A stretch of DNA of 64,000 nt from Tipula vernalis (lineage: Eukaryota > Arthropoda > Insecta > Diptera > Tipulidae). The notes beneath the pieces are model-generated. The model saw nothing but the letters and a program-made list of their open reading frames with translations, was not told the origin of the DNA and did no database searches. The DNA lies in contig OY282558.1 in NCBI GenBank assembly GCA_958295665.1, forward strand, positions 18,165,409-18,229,408, written 5' to 3'. This document shows, one piece after another, positions 45,652 to 56,633 of the stretch. Within the stretch, counting starts at the first letter, position 1, and each line of letters opens with the position of its first letter. A program made the translations under genes and the position numbers.

Positions 45652-47974
45652 ATGTCAATAAAATTTAATTTATTTATTTTGATATTTATCGTAACGATAA
45701 AATCATGTTACCTTTTTGGTGGGGTACCCATCACCATTTCGATGAAGAAAGATTGGGAATTATATGACAATCTACCGATTAATACGGTTTTGGATCAGGC
45801 GAAAGTTAATTCACCGGTTGAAGTAACATTTACGCTGGAGCCAAGTCGTGGCACAGATAAACTACCATTTGCGATAGATCCAGATTCTGGTGTGATACTG
45901 CTGACGGAAAGTCTTAAAGGGAGAGCTGGTGAAGAATTTTATTTTTATGTGCTCGCCAATGATGGCAGTGTGGACACGAAACTTGAAATTCGGGTACAAA
46001 TTATTGATACCAGTGGGCATTCAAATTTTAATTCACGCCCACAAAAGTCATTCCAACCGACGTTGGCTGATGTACGACAAAGTTTGCCGATTAGTAATTT
46101 CCCCGGTGGATTTTTAAATCATAATCCACCATATTTGCAACAGCCGATTAATTATCGGCCATCAATCGATAACACACAATCAGCACTATTACTAAACAAT
46201 GGTAATACTGTAAAGGGGTATAAGCAACAGAATACATATGTTGTGAGCACAACAATAAAACCAGCACTCGATTATGACTATAAAATTACCACAGCCAAAT
46301 CTATAAAATTAATACCGATTGAACCTGAGACGACAACCATCGTTCAGCAAAATTCAACGACAACAACGAGTGAGCGTCCAATAATCGTACAAAAAATTGA
46401 AAATAATCCGCTAGCACTCGGCAGTCCTGTTACCATATTAATCCTTGTGATCATTTGTATATTTTTGATTGCCGGTGCTCTAGCTTTGTATCTATTTCGG
46501 CGACATTTCTGCACAATTAGTAAATTCCTAAAAAAGAAACGGAAAGAAGAAATGACAAAAAAATCAAATTTATCCACAATCAGTGGTAATTTGACGGAAG
46601 ATTCGAGTCAAAATTCGATTGGTATGCAACACTGGAACGGACCATTAGCATACAATAATCGTTATGTACCTGGGTGGACTGATCGCGAAACTAATCAGGT
46701 AAATATTGTAATTTTCACTATTTTTTTTGGCGTTTTGTTACTTATTTTTTTTACAGCTTACCACCACAAACAATGTTATCTCATCGTCACCCGACAATAG
46801 CGATAATAACAAGGCGTCGTTAAATTTTAAAAAAACATGGGACTTCCCACGACACCGTCTAAAATTTTACAATATTTTGGGCGAAGGTGCATTCGGCCAA
46901 GTGTGGCGTTGTGAGGCTACAAATATTGATGGGTATGATGGTTTGCAGACCGTTGCTGTTAAAACGTTAAAAGAAAACGCTACAGAATCAGAAAAAAATG
47001 ATTTATTGTCTGAATTACAGGTAAGCAGAAAATAAAAAAAACCCAAAATCTTTGTGCGGTTGATCACTATAATTGTACACATTTTAATATTGCAAGGTCA
47101 TGAAACGATTGGAACCACATGTAAATGTTGTTCGGCTGCTTGGTTGCTGTGTCGAAAAAGAACCAATATTTGTTATATTGGAGTACGTGAATAAAGGAAA
47201 GTTACAAAGTTATTTGCGTAACTCAAGGGTAGAAAGGTAAATGAAAAATGTTTAATAAAATGTGTTTCCACTAATTATCGTTTAATTTACCCAGAAATTA
47301 TGGCAACATGCATGGTAAATCAAAAACGTTGACGTCTGGTGATTTAACATCGTTCATGTATCAAGTAGCGCGGGGAATGGATTTCTTGACATCACGTGGA
47401 GTAAGTGTGCTATATACGAAGTCACATTTTCAAAATTATTTTCTAATGTCGTAATTAATATTTACAGATTATCCATCGTGACTTGGCTGCACGAAATATT
47501 TTAATTACTGACGATCATACATGTAAAGTAGCTGATTTTGGATTTGCACGTGATGTGATAACATCGAAAATTTACGAGCGTAAAAGTGAAGGTCGCTTAC
47601 CGATACGATGGATGGCTATAGAATCACTTTACGATAATCTATTCTCTTTAAAATCCGATATCTGGAGTTTTGGTATACTAATGTGGGAGATAGTTACCCT
47701 TGGTAGTACACCATATCCAGGTATGGCTGCTGCCGATGTAATGAAACATGTACGAGATGGAAAGCGGCTGGAAAAGCCAGAACATTGTCGTCGTGAATTA
47801 TACAATATAATGTTCTATTGCTGGGCAAGACTACCAGAAGAGCGACCAACATTTTCCGAAGTCGTTAATCTACTTGATAAGCTTTTACTCACCGAAACCG
47901 ATTACATTGAACTGGAACGTTTCCCAGATCATAACTACTATAATATGATGGGCATGAGCGGCGAAAAATTATAG
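45652..47974 (+). CDS. Cad96Ca: Cadherin-domain receptor tyrosine kinase, Cad96Ca (stitcher)-like
   Basis: Five coding exons with canonical GT-AG junctions: 45652-46698, 46757-47020, 47097-47236, 47295-47400, 47468-47974, joined in frame to 687 residues. Introns are 58, 76, 58 and 67 bp. Layout: signal peptide (1-20), one cadherin-like domain (about 25-125, with WELYDNLPIN and DPDSGVILL), a Pro/Ser/Thr-rich stem, a transmembrane helix (about 260-282), a basic stop-transfer KFLKKKRKEE, and a kinase from about 385. Kinase motifs: GEGAFGQV from G391, K418 in VAVKTL, HRDLAARN (D524), DFG (D542-G544), and GRLPIRWMAIESL after the activation loop. All catalytic residues are present. In Drosophila, Cad96Ca is a single-pass membrane kinase acting in epidermal wound repair. 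Its length (about 770 in fly) is comparable. The start is the first ATG after a clear splice acceptor at 45601. Confidence 0.9.
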
Positions 47975-48122
47975 ACCCCGTGCCATTTCCAAAAAAAAAA
48001 AAAAAAAAAATACTTAAGACTATATACCTGCGATGTGTAAATAAGCTGAACGATTATGTGTGATTATGTCTGATTAGTTATTAAAAATTTTAATTAATAA
48101 TTTTTTTGTTGTTGTTTTATTT

Positions 48123-48128
48123 AATAAA
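48123..48128 (+). terminator. Poly(A) signal of the receptor kinase gene
   Basis: AATAAA about 150 bases after the stop codon at 47974, with a further AATAAATATAAAT following at once. It is the first canonical signal downstream and fits a short insect 3' untranslated region. Confidence 0.55.
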
Positions 48129-48199
48129 TAAATATAAATATTAGTTTTACGAATATAATAAAAACTTGTTTTAAGTTAACTTTAATTACAAAAAAATTT

Positions 48200-49470
48200 A
48201 TTAATTAGTAGTTTTTAGCTTTAAAATGAGATTATTAATAAATGAACAAAATTGTTTATAAAATTATGGAACTTGTTTTATTCAAAATTCCATATGCCTA
48301 AGAGGCTTCTTTTTTCTAATAATACCTTGATTACCTACCTATGCATGCATACCTTAGTAATTAACAGAAGTGCGGCGAAGTTTAATAGGTACAATGATAA
48401 TTGGGTGTGGAAAATTTTTAAATTAGTTGAATTTGTAAATTATTGTATATTACAGTTCCTACCCAATGAATTGTAAATTAATTGTTAAACGTCTACTTGT
48501 CATTATTGACGTGATATGCGCTTTAATTTGTAGGATTTTTCCTTGCTTTTAGTTATCATGTTGTACTCTGAAGTTTGAAGGCATAACTAATAATGAGAAT
48601 CACACATTATTTTAGAAATTAATTAAAATTAATTCCAAGATCTGTCAATCATTATTTACAGTATCTGTGCACTGTAGATCTGTTTAGTTATTATTTACAG
48701 GAAAACTGAATTTATAATTATTTTGGAAAAATTTATCTAATTCCAAAAATTAATTTTGACAAATGGAAACTTATTTATTCATGTATAAATTGCCTGCACT
48801 TTGCTACACAAATTCTGTTAGGACTCCATTAATTGTTGTTCCATAATTTTAAACCTACTGGATACGACTTATGCCAAACAGTTTTTTGTTTTTTTCTATT
48901 CGAAGCTTTTTTGGACGCATAATATTTCAAAATTTTCGTTTATATCGCACGAACAAAAATAATTTTTTTTTTTTATTTTAAGAGGGGTTACAAGTAAGAA
49001 AGTAACAAAGTACAGACGATTGGACTAGGTTTTAAAATTCTTTATTTACTAGGACGTGTACTACGATGTACTTAAAATGAGTTAAAATGAGTTTTAGTTA
49101 TCTAACAGAATACGGACAGATCACCAATAATTTTGTATTTACAACAACAAAAATTTATACACACACACATTTAATTACAGTACGCGAAAGCAACCTTTGC
49201 AGGTTTGACAGCTTATAATTGTAAAGAACTAGAAGTAAAAATATTTGATTACGCCAATATGTTAACTTCAATTGGCTTTAGATAATATGATTTACTACCC
49301 TGAAGCAGCTCAAATATGTAATTCAATGCTAATTAAAGCCAACGTGACAACGACTCCGTTCACACATAAATAACCTCTGCCACCAAACGAAACATTTTAT
49401 CGGATGCATTTACAAAATGTTGATCCATTTTGATAAAAATACTTTTTCAACAATTCTGGTTAATCCTTGT
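48200..49470. other. Intergenic AT-rich stretch
   Basis: No gene or repeat end was recognised between the kinase gene and the MITE at 49476. Confidence 0.4.
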
Positions 49471-49475
49471 GTCTA

Positions 49476-50203
49476 TAACCGGCTACTCGGGTAGCCATTT
49501 GATTTTAAAATGGTCGTATAATTTTTAATTTTTCAGTTATGTGGTCTTAACTCGTCGACATCCTCAAAATTACTAGTTTTTATCGATTTTCGAATAGGAG
49601 CTTGACACTAATTTTGTTCAATGTGAAATTTTTTGGTTTTACTATTTTTTGTTCAGTCGTCATAGAATGCTATATCCGGGTACCCAATTAAAGAAATACT
49701 TGATATATTGGTTTTGTAAACATTGTATTGCCATAAAAATTTGATTTCATAATTTCTCAAGTAAAACAGAAACAAAGTAAATTAACTTGAATCATTTAAA
49801 ACTGTGCACATTAGGCATCTTACAATTACAATCGTGGTTGTGTGCTACCTGGCGTAGTGGACCGTTTCTTTGTTTTCAAAAACTCGTAACATAAATAATG
49901 TAACTCGTAACGCGAATCTCGTGGCATTTAAGTCAGGTAAAGCTAAGCTTATTGCCAAAAATTTTGCAGCTTGTGAGTTTTATTAGCCGGGAACGAGTTT
50001 TTGCTGTAAAAATCTTTTATGTTGCAATGCACACAACGTAAATAACGTTGAAGACGAAAGCCAAAGGCAATCATTTTTAATTAATTCGTTTCATTTTTTA
50101 CTCAAGGCAAACAACAAAATTAAAGGAATTATACAAAAAATGCAAACGTTTTCATTAAAAATAGGAAAATATACGTATGGCTGGCTACCTGCGAAGCCGG
50201 TTA
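49476..50203. mobile_element. MITE with TAACCGGCT ends
   Basis: TAACCGGCTACTCGGGTAGC on the left and GGCTACCTGCGAAGCCGGTTA on the right are imperfect inverted repeats of about 24 bp, with TA at both outer edges (49474-49475, 50204-50205). The 728-bp interior is non-coding. A related GGGTACCC/TCCGGGT segment at 49675 may be an internal subrepeat. Confidence 0.65.
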
Positions 50204-50208
50204 TAGCA

Positions 50209-51050
50209 TATCGTAAATTTTTCTGCTTATAGACGCAACGGTTAAAAAAATTGGGTTGTGACGAGGAAAATTTAAAAATTGCGCAACGGATTCAGTATTC
50301 GAGAGAGGTGGAATTTCATATTTTCGTAGATGGCGGAGACATAAGTTACACCTATCAAAAATAATCCTTACCACGGGTGGTTTCAACTCGATACAATATA
50401 TATTAAGTTTGCATGGACAACTCTTAATTCGTCGTATTTTGCAAGCCTTAGGGAACAACCTAGCTAATGTACGTCATTCTTTGCTAGTAGCACATTACAA
50501 ATTGTTTCGCCGTATGCAAGAGAAAAATGGTCACATGTAAAGTAAAGCATTAAGTAATCAATTAGGTAAAATAGTATGTCTCCACTTAAATATTTTTCTC
50601 TTGACGCATTAAAATAAACTAGCTGACATTTTTCAATACATTTTGCAAAACACGCATCATCGAACAATACAACAATAAGGTTTATTGCATGATGGCGGTT
50701 GTGCAACTTTCTATATCGTCCGTTCATGTCCTCCTGCACAAGTCATGCAAGTTTAAAGAAAAATTGTTTAGCATATACCATATATAGAATAAAATGGTTA
50801 TGAGCACGCGCATTTAAATTTTGCCAAGGGAGGAAAACATCGGAAATATTTAAGTCCTTCTCGTGACATTGTGACAATTAGGTGAAAATAAAATTAAAAT
50901 TGTGTATATTCGCAAAAAGAATTAAAGGAAATTTATTTTCTGATTTTAAAAGCGGCAAAATGTTTGAATTCCTTATGATTGTAATTGTTAAAGAAATGTG
51001 ATAATGTAAGTCTATTTTTATTGTTCTAGAGAAAATATTTAACTAGAGAC
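50209..51050. other. Unassigned stretch
   Basis: Open frames of 85-91 codons on the minus strand (50201-50739) have no recognisable domain and no coding-like composition that I can judge. Nothing else was found. Confidence 0.35.
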
Positions 51051-52215
51051 CGTGTAACGAAACCGCGAAATTTCGTTAACAGACATAGTGACAGAGGTCT
51101 GGTGCGGTATCATTAGCCGGCTAAAACTCAGGGTTGGCGGGGGGGTTTCCAGACATGACTACTCTGCTTGAATAACTGCATATTTTAAAACTCAAAACTA
51201 GATACTTGAACGACGACTGCCACATCTCCAGGAGCTAAGAAAATTATAAACCGGGTGCAGGCGTTCAGTATAACAGTTCCGCCGCGCAAAATACCCGCAC
51301 GTTCTGCTCCGAAGGCCCCCTTATCATCGGCCCGCCTAACGGAATTGCCTTTCCGGTCACGGCGGTCACCGATGCCTTGGGTAATACTTAACGACGCCTT
51401 TGTGACAGACAACGCGACGACTCCACGCGGCGAACGCCGTCACCCCTAAGAAACGCCTAACACAAGTGTCGTGCCGCCTCCCACAACAGCATGTCCACGG
51501 AGAACGAACGGCACGACCAGGAGATTATGGAAGGACCGACTCAGCACGATAAAACCCTACCCCGTACGTCCATCCAAACCCATTCGCCTCACTCTACTCA
51601 CTCGTACTATAGAAAGGAAAGGAAAAAAAATTGTCGGCAAAGAAAAGCAAGAAACCCGAAACTGCCAGCATGAGTAAGAAAAAAACGATAAAAATAGACA
51701 AGGACAGAAAAAAGCTTCGCCACTTGGCGCTGATTGATCCCGTGATTGCAAAACTTAGTAAAGGCTGAAAAAAACGTTATAGGTATAGGGGAATAATAAA
51801 TATATAAAAAAAAAACAAAAAAAAATAAAAAAAAAATAAAGCACGCGTTAATCAGCCAAGGCCGGCTCACATAAAAATTTACGGTTAAAATTAAAGTTAG
51901 TTTTTTTTTTTTTTTTTTTTTTAAATGAGGAAAAACATAAAAATCAATAATAATGCGGGGTAATCTAAATCAATAATGACTGAGAATTGTTAATACAAAA
52001 TACCAAAGGTATGACGCACCAAACCATTCATGACTAGCAATGGAACAGACATCATCACTGATGCGCGACACAAACGGTGCGCAACAAACGTGGGGACGTC
52101 CCATACCCGAGATGAGTCTCAAAAGCCGGGCCTAATTTAAGCAGATATATATTGAAATGAGTGAGCAGAGGGAAACAAGAAAACGACGACAGCAAAGGAA
52201 TAGGAGAAAAGAAAA
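51050..52215 (-). other. Untranslated tail and probable LTR region of the gypsy element
   Basis: This lies beyond the pol stop on the minus strand. The segment 51100-51700 is clearly GC-richer than the surroundings and 51780-51920 is nearly all A/T homopolymers. Its position suits a 3' untranslated region plus LTR, but no second LTR was found at the gag end to confirm it. The minus-strand ATG at 51156 opens a ten-codon frame (MSGNPPANPEF) that could be a gag start of a tandem copy. Confidence 0.35.
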
Positions 52216-52219
52216 CACC

Positions 52220-53389
52220 TCATGCACGAATATCCTTCATATGAAAGTTACCTATTGGATTCCCATTCAAGTCCCTCAAATGATATGCAACATTACCGAC
52301 TTTAGCGTCAATTATGGCCACTTTGTATTTGGCAGCTAATTTAGCTGAGAATTTATTAACAGCATCACTTAGGGCAAAATTTCTTACAAACACCGGTTGT
52401 CCTATCTTAAAATATCTATGCTGGCTTCTGAGATTGTAATACTGCGCAGCCTTAGAATGACCGACTTTTAGGTAATGTATAATTTAATGCCTAATTATAT
52501 TTAATCTGTCTGGCTTAGCCATCACCTGAATTTCATTTGGGTCAGAGTTGCAAAGTAGTTTCCGAACTTCGTAGTCCGAACCGTGCAGAGACATATGCTG
52601 GCCGAACACGAGGTAGTGAGGGGAATAATGCAGAGTGTCATGTATAGCATTTGTATAGCATGTATAGCAGCTGCCACCTCTTGCAAATATTTGTTCCAAT
52701 CGCCATGGTCATGATCCGTAACATACGCCCTAAGGCTGGACAGTAATGTAAGATTGACTCGCTCAGAGGCGTTACTCTGAGGAGAGTAGACTGGGGTTCG
52801 CACGTGACGAATTCCGTAGTTCACCAATAATTCTTTAAACAGATTTGATGTAAACTGTTTCCCATTGTCGGACGTAACAATCTCCGGAACCGAAAACATC
52901 AGAAATATCTCATTCTTTAGAAAAGTACATAGCAAAGCAGCTGATGCCTCTCGTAGAGGTTTGATCAAGATAAATTTGGAAAAATGATCAAGAACTATAC
53001 AAATGTAAGAATTTCCTCGTTTGGAGCGTGGATATGGCCCAGGGATGACAAGACATCACCGGAGCTCCCATTGCTGCTCTCGTACTGTAATTCACAGCCT
53101 TGTTCATTTTGCACTTGGAAAAAGCAGCAACATATTGTTTTACTTGAACTGCCATTTAAGGCCAATAGAACTGCCGTTGCAATCGTTCAAGTGTTTTGCC
53201 TCCTCCCAAGTGCGCTGAACTGGGAGGAACGTGAGCCTGTTCAATCAGATTTGTTGTTAGTGCTTCAGTCACCACCAGTTTAAATTTAGGAATATCGGTG
53301 TCCAAATACCTCATACCGTACGAAGGAACGATTAGGAGTTTATCATCGTGAATCTTTAAATTGTGTTCACAATCGCTCAACATCATCAT
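52220..53389 (-). pseudogene. Gypsy integrase, broken
   Basis: Zinc-binding end near SSAHLGGGKTLERLQRQFYW; catalytic core with VLDHFSKF (first D), VTSDNGKQFTS (second D) and YSPQSNASERVN (E); C-terminal tail with AKLAAKYKVAIID and NFHMKDIRA ending near 52220. Stops interrupt it near 53090-53150 and a frame change follows at about 52640. Confidence 0.82.
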
Positions 53390-53429
53390 TTGGGGATATG
53401 CTGTCGAGATGAACCAGCTTAGATAAATC

Positions 53430-54663
53430 CTATACTACTACAGAAGACAAACGATCTTTAGATCGAACATCAGAGTGATCAAGGTTCTCACCTACGGAAT
53501 CGCTACCACCAAGAGGTGTTTGTTCACTGAAGGATCGAGACAATGCATCCGGTACTATGTTTATAGACCCTTTTCGATAGCCGATCTGAAAGTCGAAAGC
53601 TTGAAGTTTCAAACTAGACCGGGCAAGTCTACCAGATAAGTCCTTCTGGGACATCAGCCACCGCAAACTAGCATGATCCGTATAGATAGTGAAAGGATAA
53701 CCCTCGATATTAGGCCTGATTTTTTTAACGCTTAGCACCGCTGCATAGTACTCCAGTTCCGTCACTGAATAACTCCTCTGAGCAGAATTTAATTTCTGAG
53801 AGATGTATTCCAAGGGATGTTCTCCTCCCTCGGAATCCATTTGAAACAGAACACTGCCCACTCCAATAGAACTGGCGTCATACTAAATAAAGAATGGCTT
53901 ACTGTAATCAGGATTAGCCAGGACCGGAGAAGACGATAAGGTGAGTTTTAATTGATTAAAAGATTTCTCCGCGGCAGCGGACCATTTGCACTTGGCAGAT
54001 TTACCAGTGAGGTCCGAAAGAGGAGTAGCTAAAGAAGCGAAATTTTGGATAAACCTTCGGTACCATCCGCACATGCCTAGGAAGCTACGTATTTGCTTAG
54101 TAGTTTTAGGTGTTGGGAAGTTCAGTTCTTGACATTTTCCTGGATTTGTACGGAGGCACCCTTTTCCAACCGCATAGCCGAGATAATTGACCTCCCGCAG
54201 GACAAATTTGCTTTTAGCAATATTGATGGTCAAACCAGCTTTAGTTAGCAATTGAGCCACCTGTTTTTATAGATAGAAATGCTCCTCCAACGTCGCTGAG
54301 GTGACTAGCAGATCATCCAGGTAAACGAGAATCCGATTATGCAAATTATAAGGAATTACCCGGTGCATAAGGCGACATAATATTTACGGGCCGTTACATA
54401 ACCCGAATGGCATGACCGTGAAGTGGTACAAGGGCCGTCCTGGTACCGTGAACGCCATCTTATCTCTAGACCTCACGCACATCCAAACAGAGTCGTACTT
54501 TGCCATTCGCCTTCTGCACTAAGGTAACAGGAGAACACCACGAATTCTGACTCTCCTCGATCACATTCGGTAACAACATTCGGTCCAGCTCATCGTACAT
54601 CATCTTCTGGCGGACTGGAGACGCTGCATAAAATCGTTGTTTAACGGGACGAGCCTCGCCCAC
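53430..54663 (-). pseudogene. Gypsy reverse transcriptase-RNase H, broken
   Basis: The RT starts KPVKQRFY-like (PVKQRFYAASPVRQKMMYDE), then VTLVQKANGKVRLCLDVREV. The next recognisable part is MAFTVPGRPLYHFTVMPFGL, then VYLDDLLVTSA (active site), then NYLGYAVGKG and RSFLGMCGWYRRFI. About 40 residues expected between LDVRE and the MAFT segment, including the first catalytic Asp region, are missing. RNase H shows LEYISQKLNSAQRSYSVTE and FTIYTDHASLRWLM. A stop separates RT from RNase H at 53881. Confidence 0.82.
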
Positions 54664-54711
54664 GTCATTATGTGTGACAGAAGTGTCGTTTTTCCCAGCC
54701 CCAATTTAGTG

Positions 54712-55413
54712 CTAGCTGGAAAATAACTCTATAATTTTATTTAAACTGTTACGATTTTCAGAAGAGAGAACATGAAATTTTGGAGAATCAAAAGTGTCGG
54801 GAAATTCTTTAGTGAAACTTAACGAAGAAAATTTAGGTGTGATACCAAAGCGAAATTTAAAGCCTCTATCAGACAAGAATTTTTCGGACCCTGTACCTAA
54901 CACACTCACGCTAGCTTCACTATCAAGAAGGCCCCTATAAGACATATTTCCAATTTGTACCTCGGCATACGGCCGAACATCCTCGGCTTCTGAAGGTAAT
55001 AATGAGGAAACAATATGAGATCGCATGAAAGCACGTCTCGCCCAGTATTTTTTTGAACGCAAAAGGCATCGATTCAAACGAGCTCTAGCTGGTATCAGAC
55101 ACTTATTAACTGTCCTCGGTGACCCTTGGTTCCCAGATCTCCATTGGCCCCTGGACGATTTTTCCGCACATCGCTGACATCTCGGTGTAACCGTACCTTT
55201 CAATTCACATCGGTAACAAAAGATACCATTCGGTAGCACAGGACAATCCAGAAACGTGTGCCCTATATCTGAACAATTATAGCAAATAACGAGAATATTG
55301 GCCCTCGTTATATCTGTCTTGATATCTCTCGCAAGTGGGTTTAAACGAACTTGAGGTTTGTTCAGATTATTTGTCATGGGGTGCAAGGCAGACACCGCGT
55401 CATAAGTTCCCAC
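54712..55413 (-). pseudogene. Gypsy nucleocapsid-protease frame
   Basis: Two zinc knuckles, CYNCSDIGHTFLDC and a decayed CYRCELKGTVTPRC, are followed by a basic linker and the protease segment YRGLLDSEASVSVLG near residue 150. The catalytic loop usually reads D-S/T-G; here Gly is Glu, while the Asp is kept. The Ser/Thr/Pro-rich spacer seen in the plus-strand copy (23730-23900) is absent, so one copy has gained or lost it. Confidence 0.8.
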
Positions 55414-55416
55414 CTC

Positions 55417-55761
55417 CTAGATAATAACGTTATTTGGAGTCTCGACACCGAAACAGGATAAACCGTCAAGTACGTACATCTTATTAATGCTGCGCCGATT
55501 AAATGCCACACTTTCGGGTGGACTACGGAATCGCTTGAAGGTATCCTCCCACGCGGTACAACTTTTGATCAAATTTTGGATGGTGGCGAATCGTTGATCT
55601 GTTAAATGATATTGGAGTGCAAGCATCATGTTTGACATCAATAGCTGAATGAAATCCTCATCTCGATATGGCAATCGACACTGCAGCGTTAGTCCCCAAA
55701 GGTGATGATAGAATTCCAAAAAACTTTCATTACTTTGTTGTACACAAACGGTGCGCAACAA
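55417..55761 (-). pseudogene. Gypsy gag, C-terminal part
   Basis: 114 codons with VQQSNESFLEFYHHLWGLTL, a gypsy capsid motif (major-homology-like), then ALQYHLTDQRFATIQNLI. It is separated from the nucleocapsid frame by a stop at 55417. The N-terminal half is absent. Confidence 0.75.
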
Positions 55762-56633
55762 CCGGCTGGTTGGGCAAATTTTATTTCAGTAAATCAGTAA
55801 ACAATGTATGTTGGGGGTGAAGCCGAAAATATTGATGAATGTGGCCAAGTTCTTGGTAATACCCAGCTGCACGATTTTTCCCAAGTTAATAAGTAGTGGA
55901 CTGTATTTTAGAATGAATTTTTAATTTTAATCAATTAAAACAAAACTTCTCAAATAGTATAAATTAATTTTATTTAGCTTTTAAGAAGTTTTTTCTTGTA
56001 GGATTACAATCGGAATGACAAAGTAAAATTTGGGAAGAAAAACTAGTTATTGCAAAATTGTTTGAGCCAATTCTGAATTTACTGGAATTACAAATTAAAA
56101 CTGCGACATCTTAATTGTGAAATTTGATTAAATTTTAAGTACATGTAAACATAATTCGCCTGGATGTTGGGTTAATGGCAACCGGGTAGGATAGTAGATT
56201 TTGAGCGTAGCAACACTTCTGTCAAAACTAATTTTTTGCTTTTATTTTTCTCTCTCTTCTCTCTATTTTATTTTTTTTATTTCCATCATTTCCATAGTCG
56301 TACATAATAAACATTTTTTTCCAATGGGTTCAAAAATTTAGGATTTAATGGAAATTTATGGATATGTATACAAATATGATAATAAAAATTGTTAAGTTTT
56401 TTTTTGTTATTTTGGAGAAAATAATTCCCGCTATTTTGCCATTTATAATTTCTATCAAATCATGACCACATATAGTACATATTCATTTTTGCTTTATTTT
56501 TTGAATGGGATGGATGGAAACCTGAAGGTTTACCTAATAAAATAAATTTAAAACATAATAAAAAAACACTTTTTTTTCAAACAATATTTTATTATATTTA
56601 GGTACAAATACACAGTTATAAGTTAGAACTAAA

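Larger units (their letters stand above)
52220..55790 (-). mobile_element. Ty3/gypsy retroelement, internal region, degenerate
   Basis: On the minus strand, 5' to 3': gag (55761-55417), nucleocapsid and protease (55413-54712), reverse transcriptase (54663-53883), RNase H (53861-53430) and integrase (53389-52220). This is the Ty3/gypsy order. Gag starts mid-domain near 55790, so the 5' end is missing. Frame breaks occur between every domain and no envelope gene is seen. It is related to the relic at 22980-24720. Confidence 0.88.

Noticed and set aside
46699..46800. Reading through the first coding intron of the kinase gene to the stop at 46798
   Set aside because: The frame runs on for about 30 codons, but a clean GT-AG intron (46699-46756) joins exons in phase and leads into the kinase domain, so the longer single-exon reading is not the gene product.
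50464..50739. 91-codon minus-strand frame as a small gene
   Set aside because: No homology, signal peptide or splice context was seen, and frames of this size are expected by chance over 64 kb on six frames.
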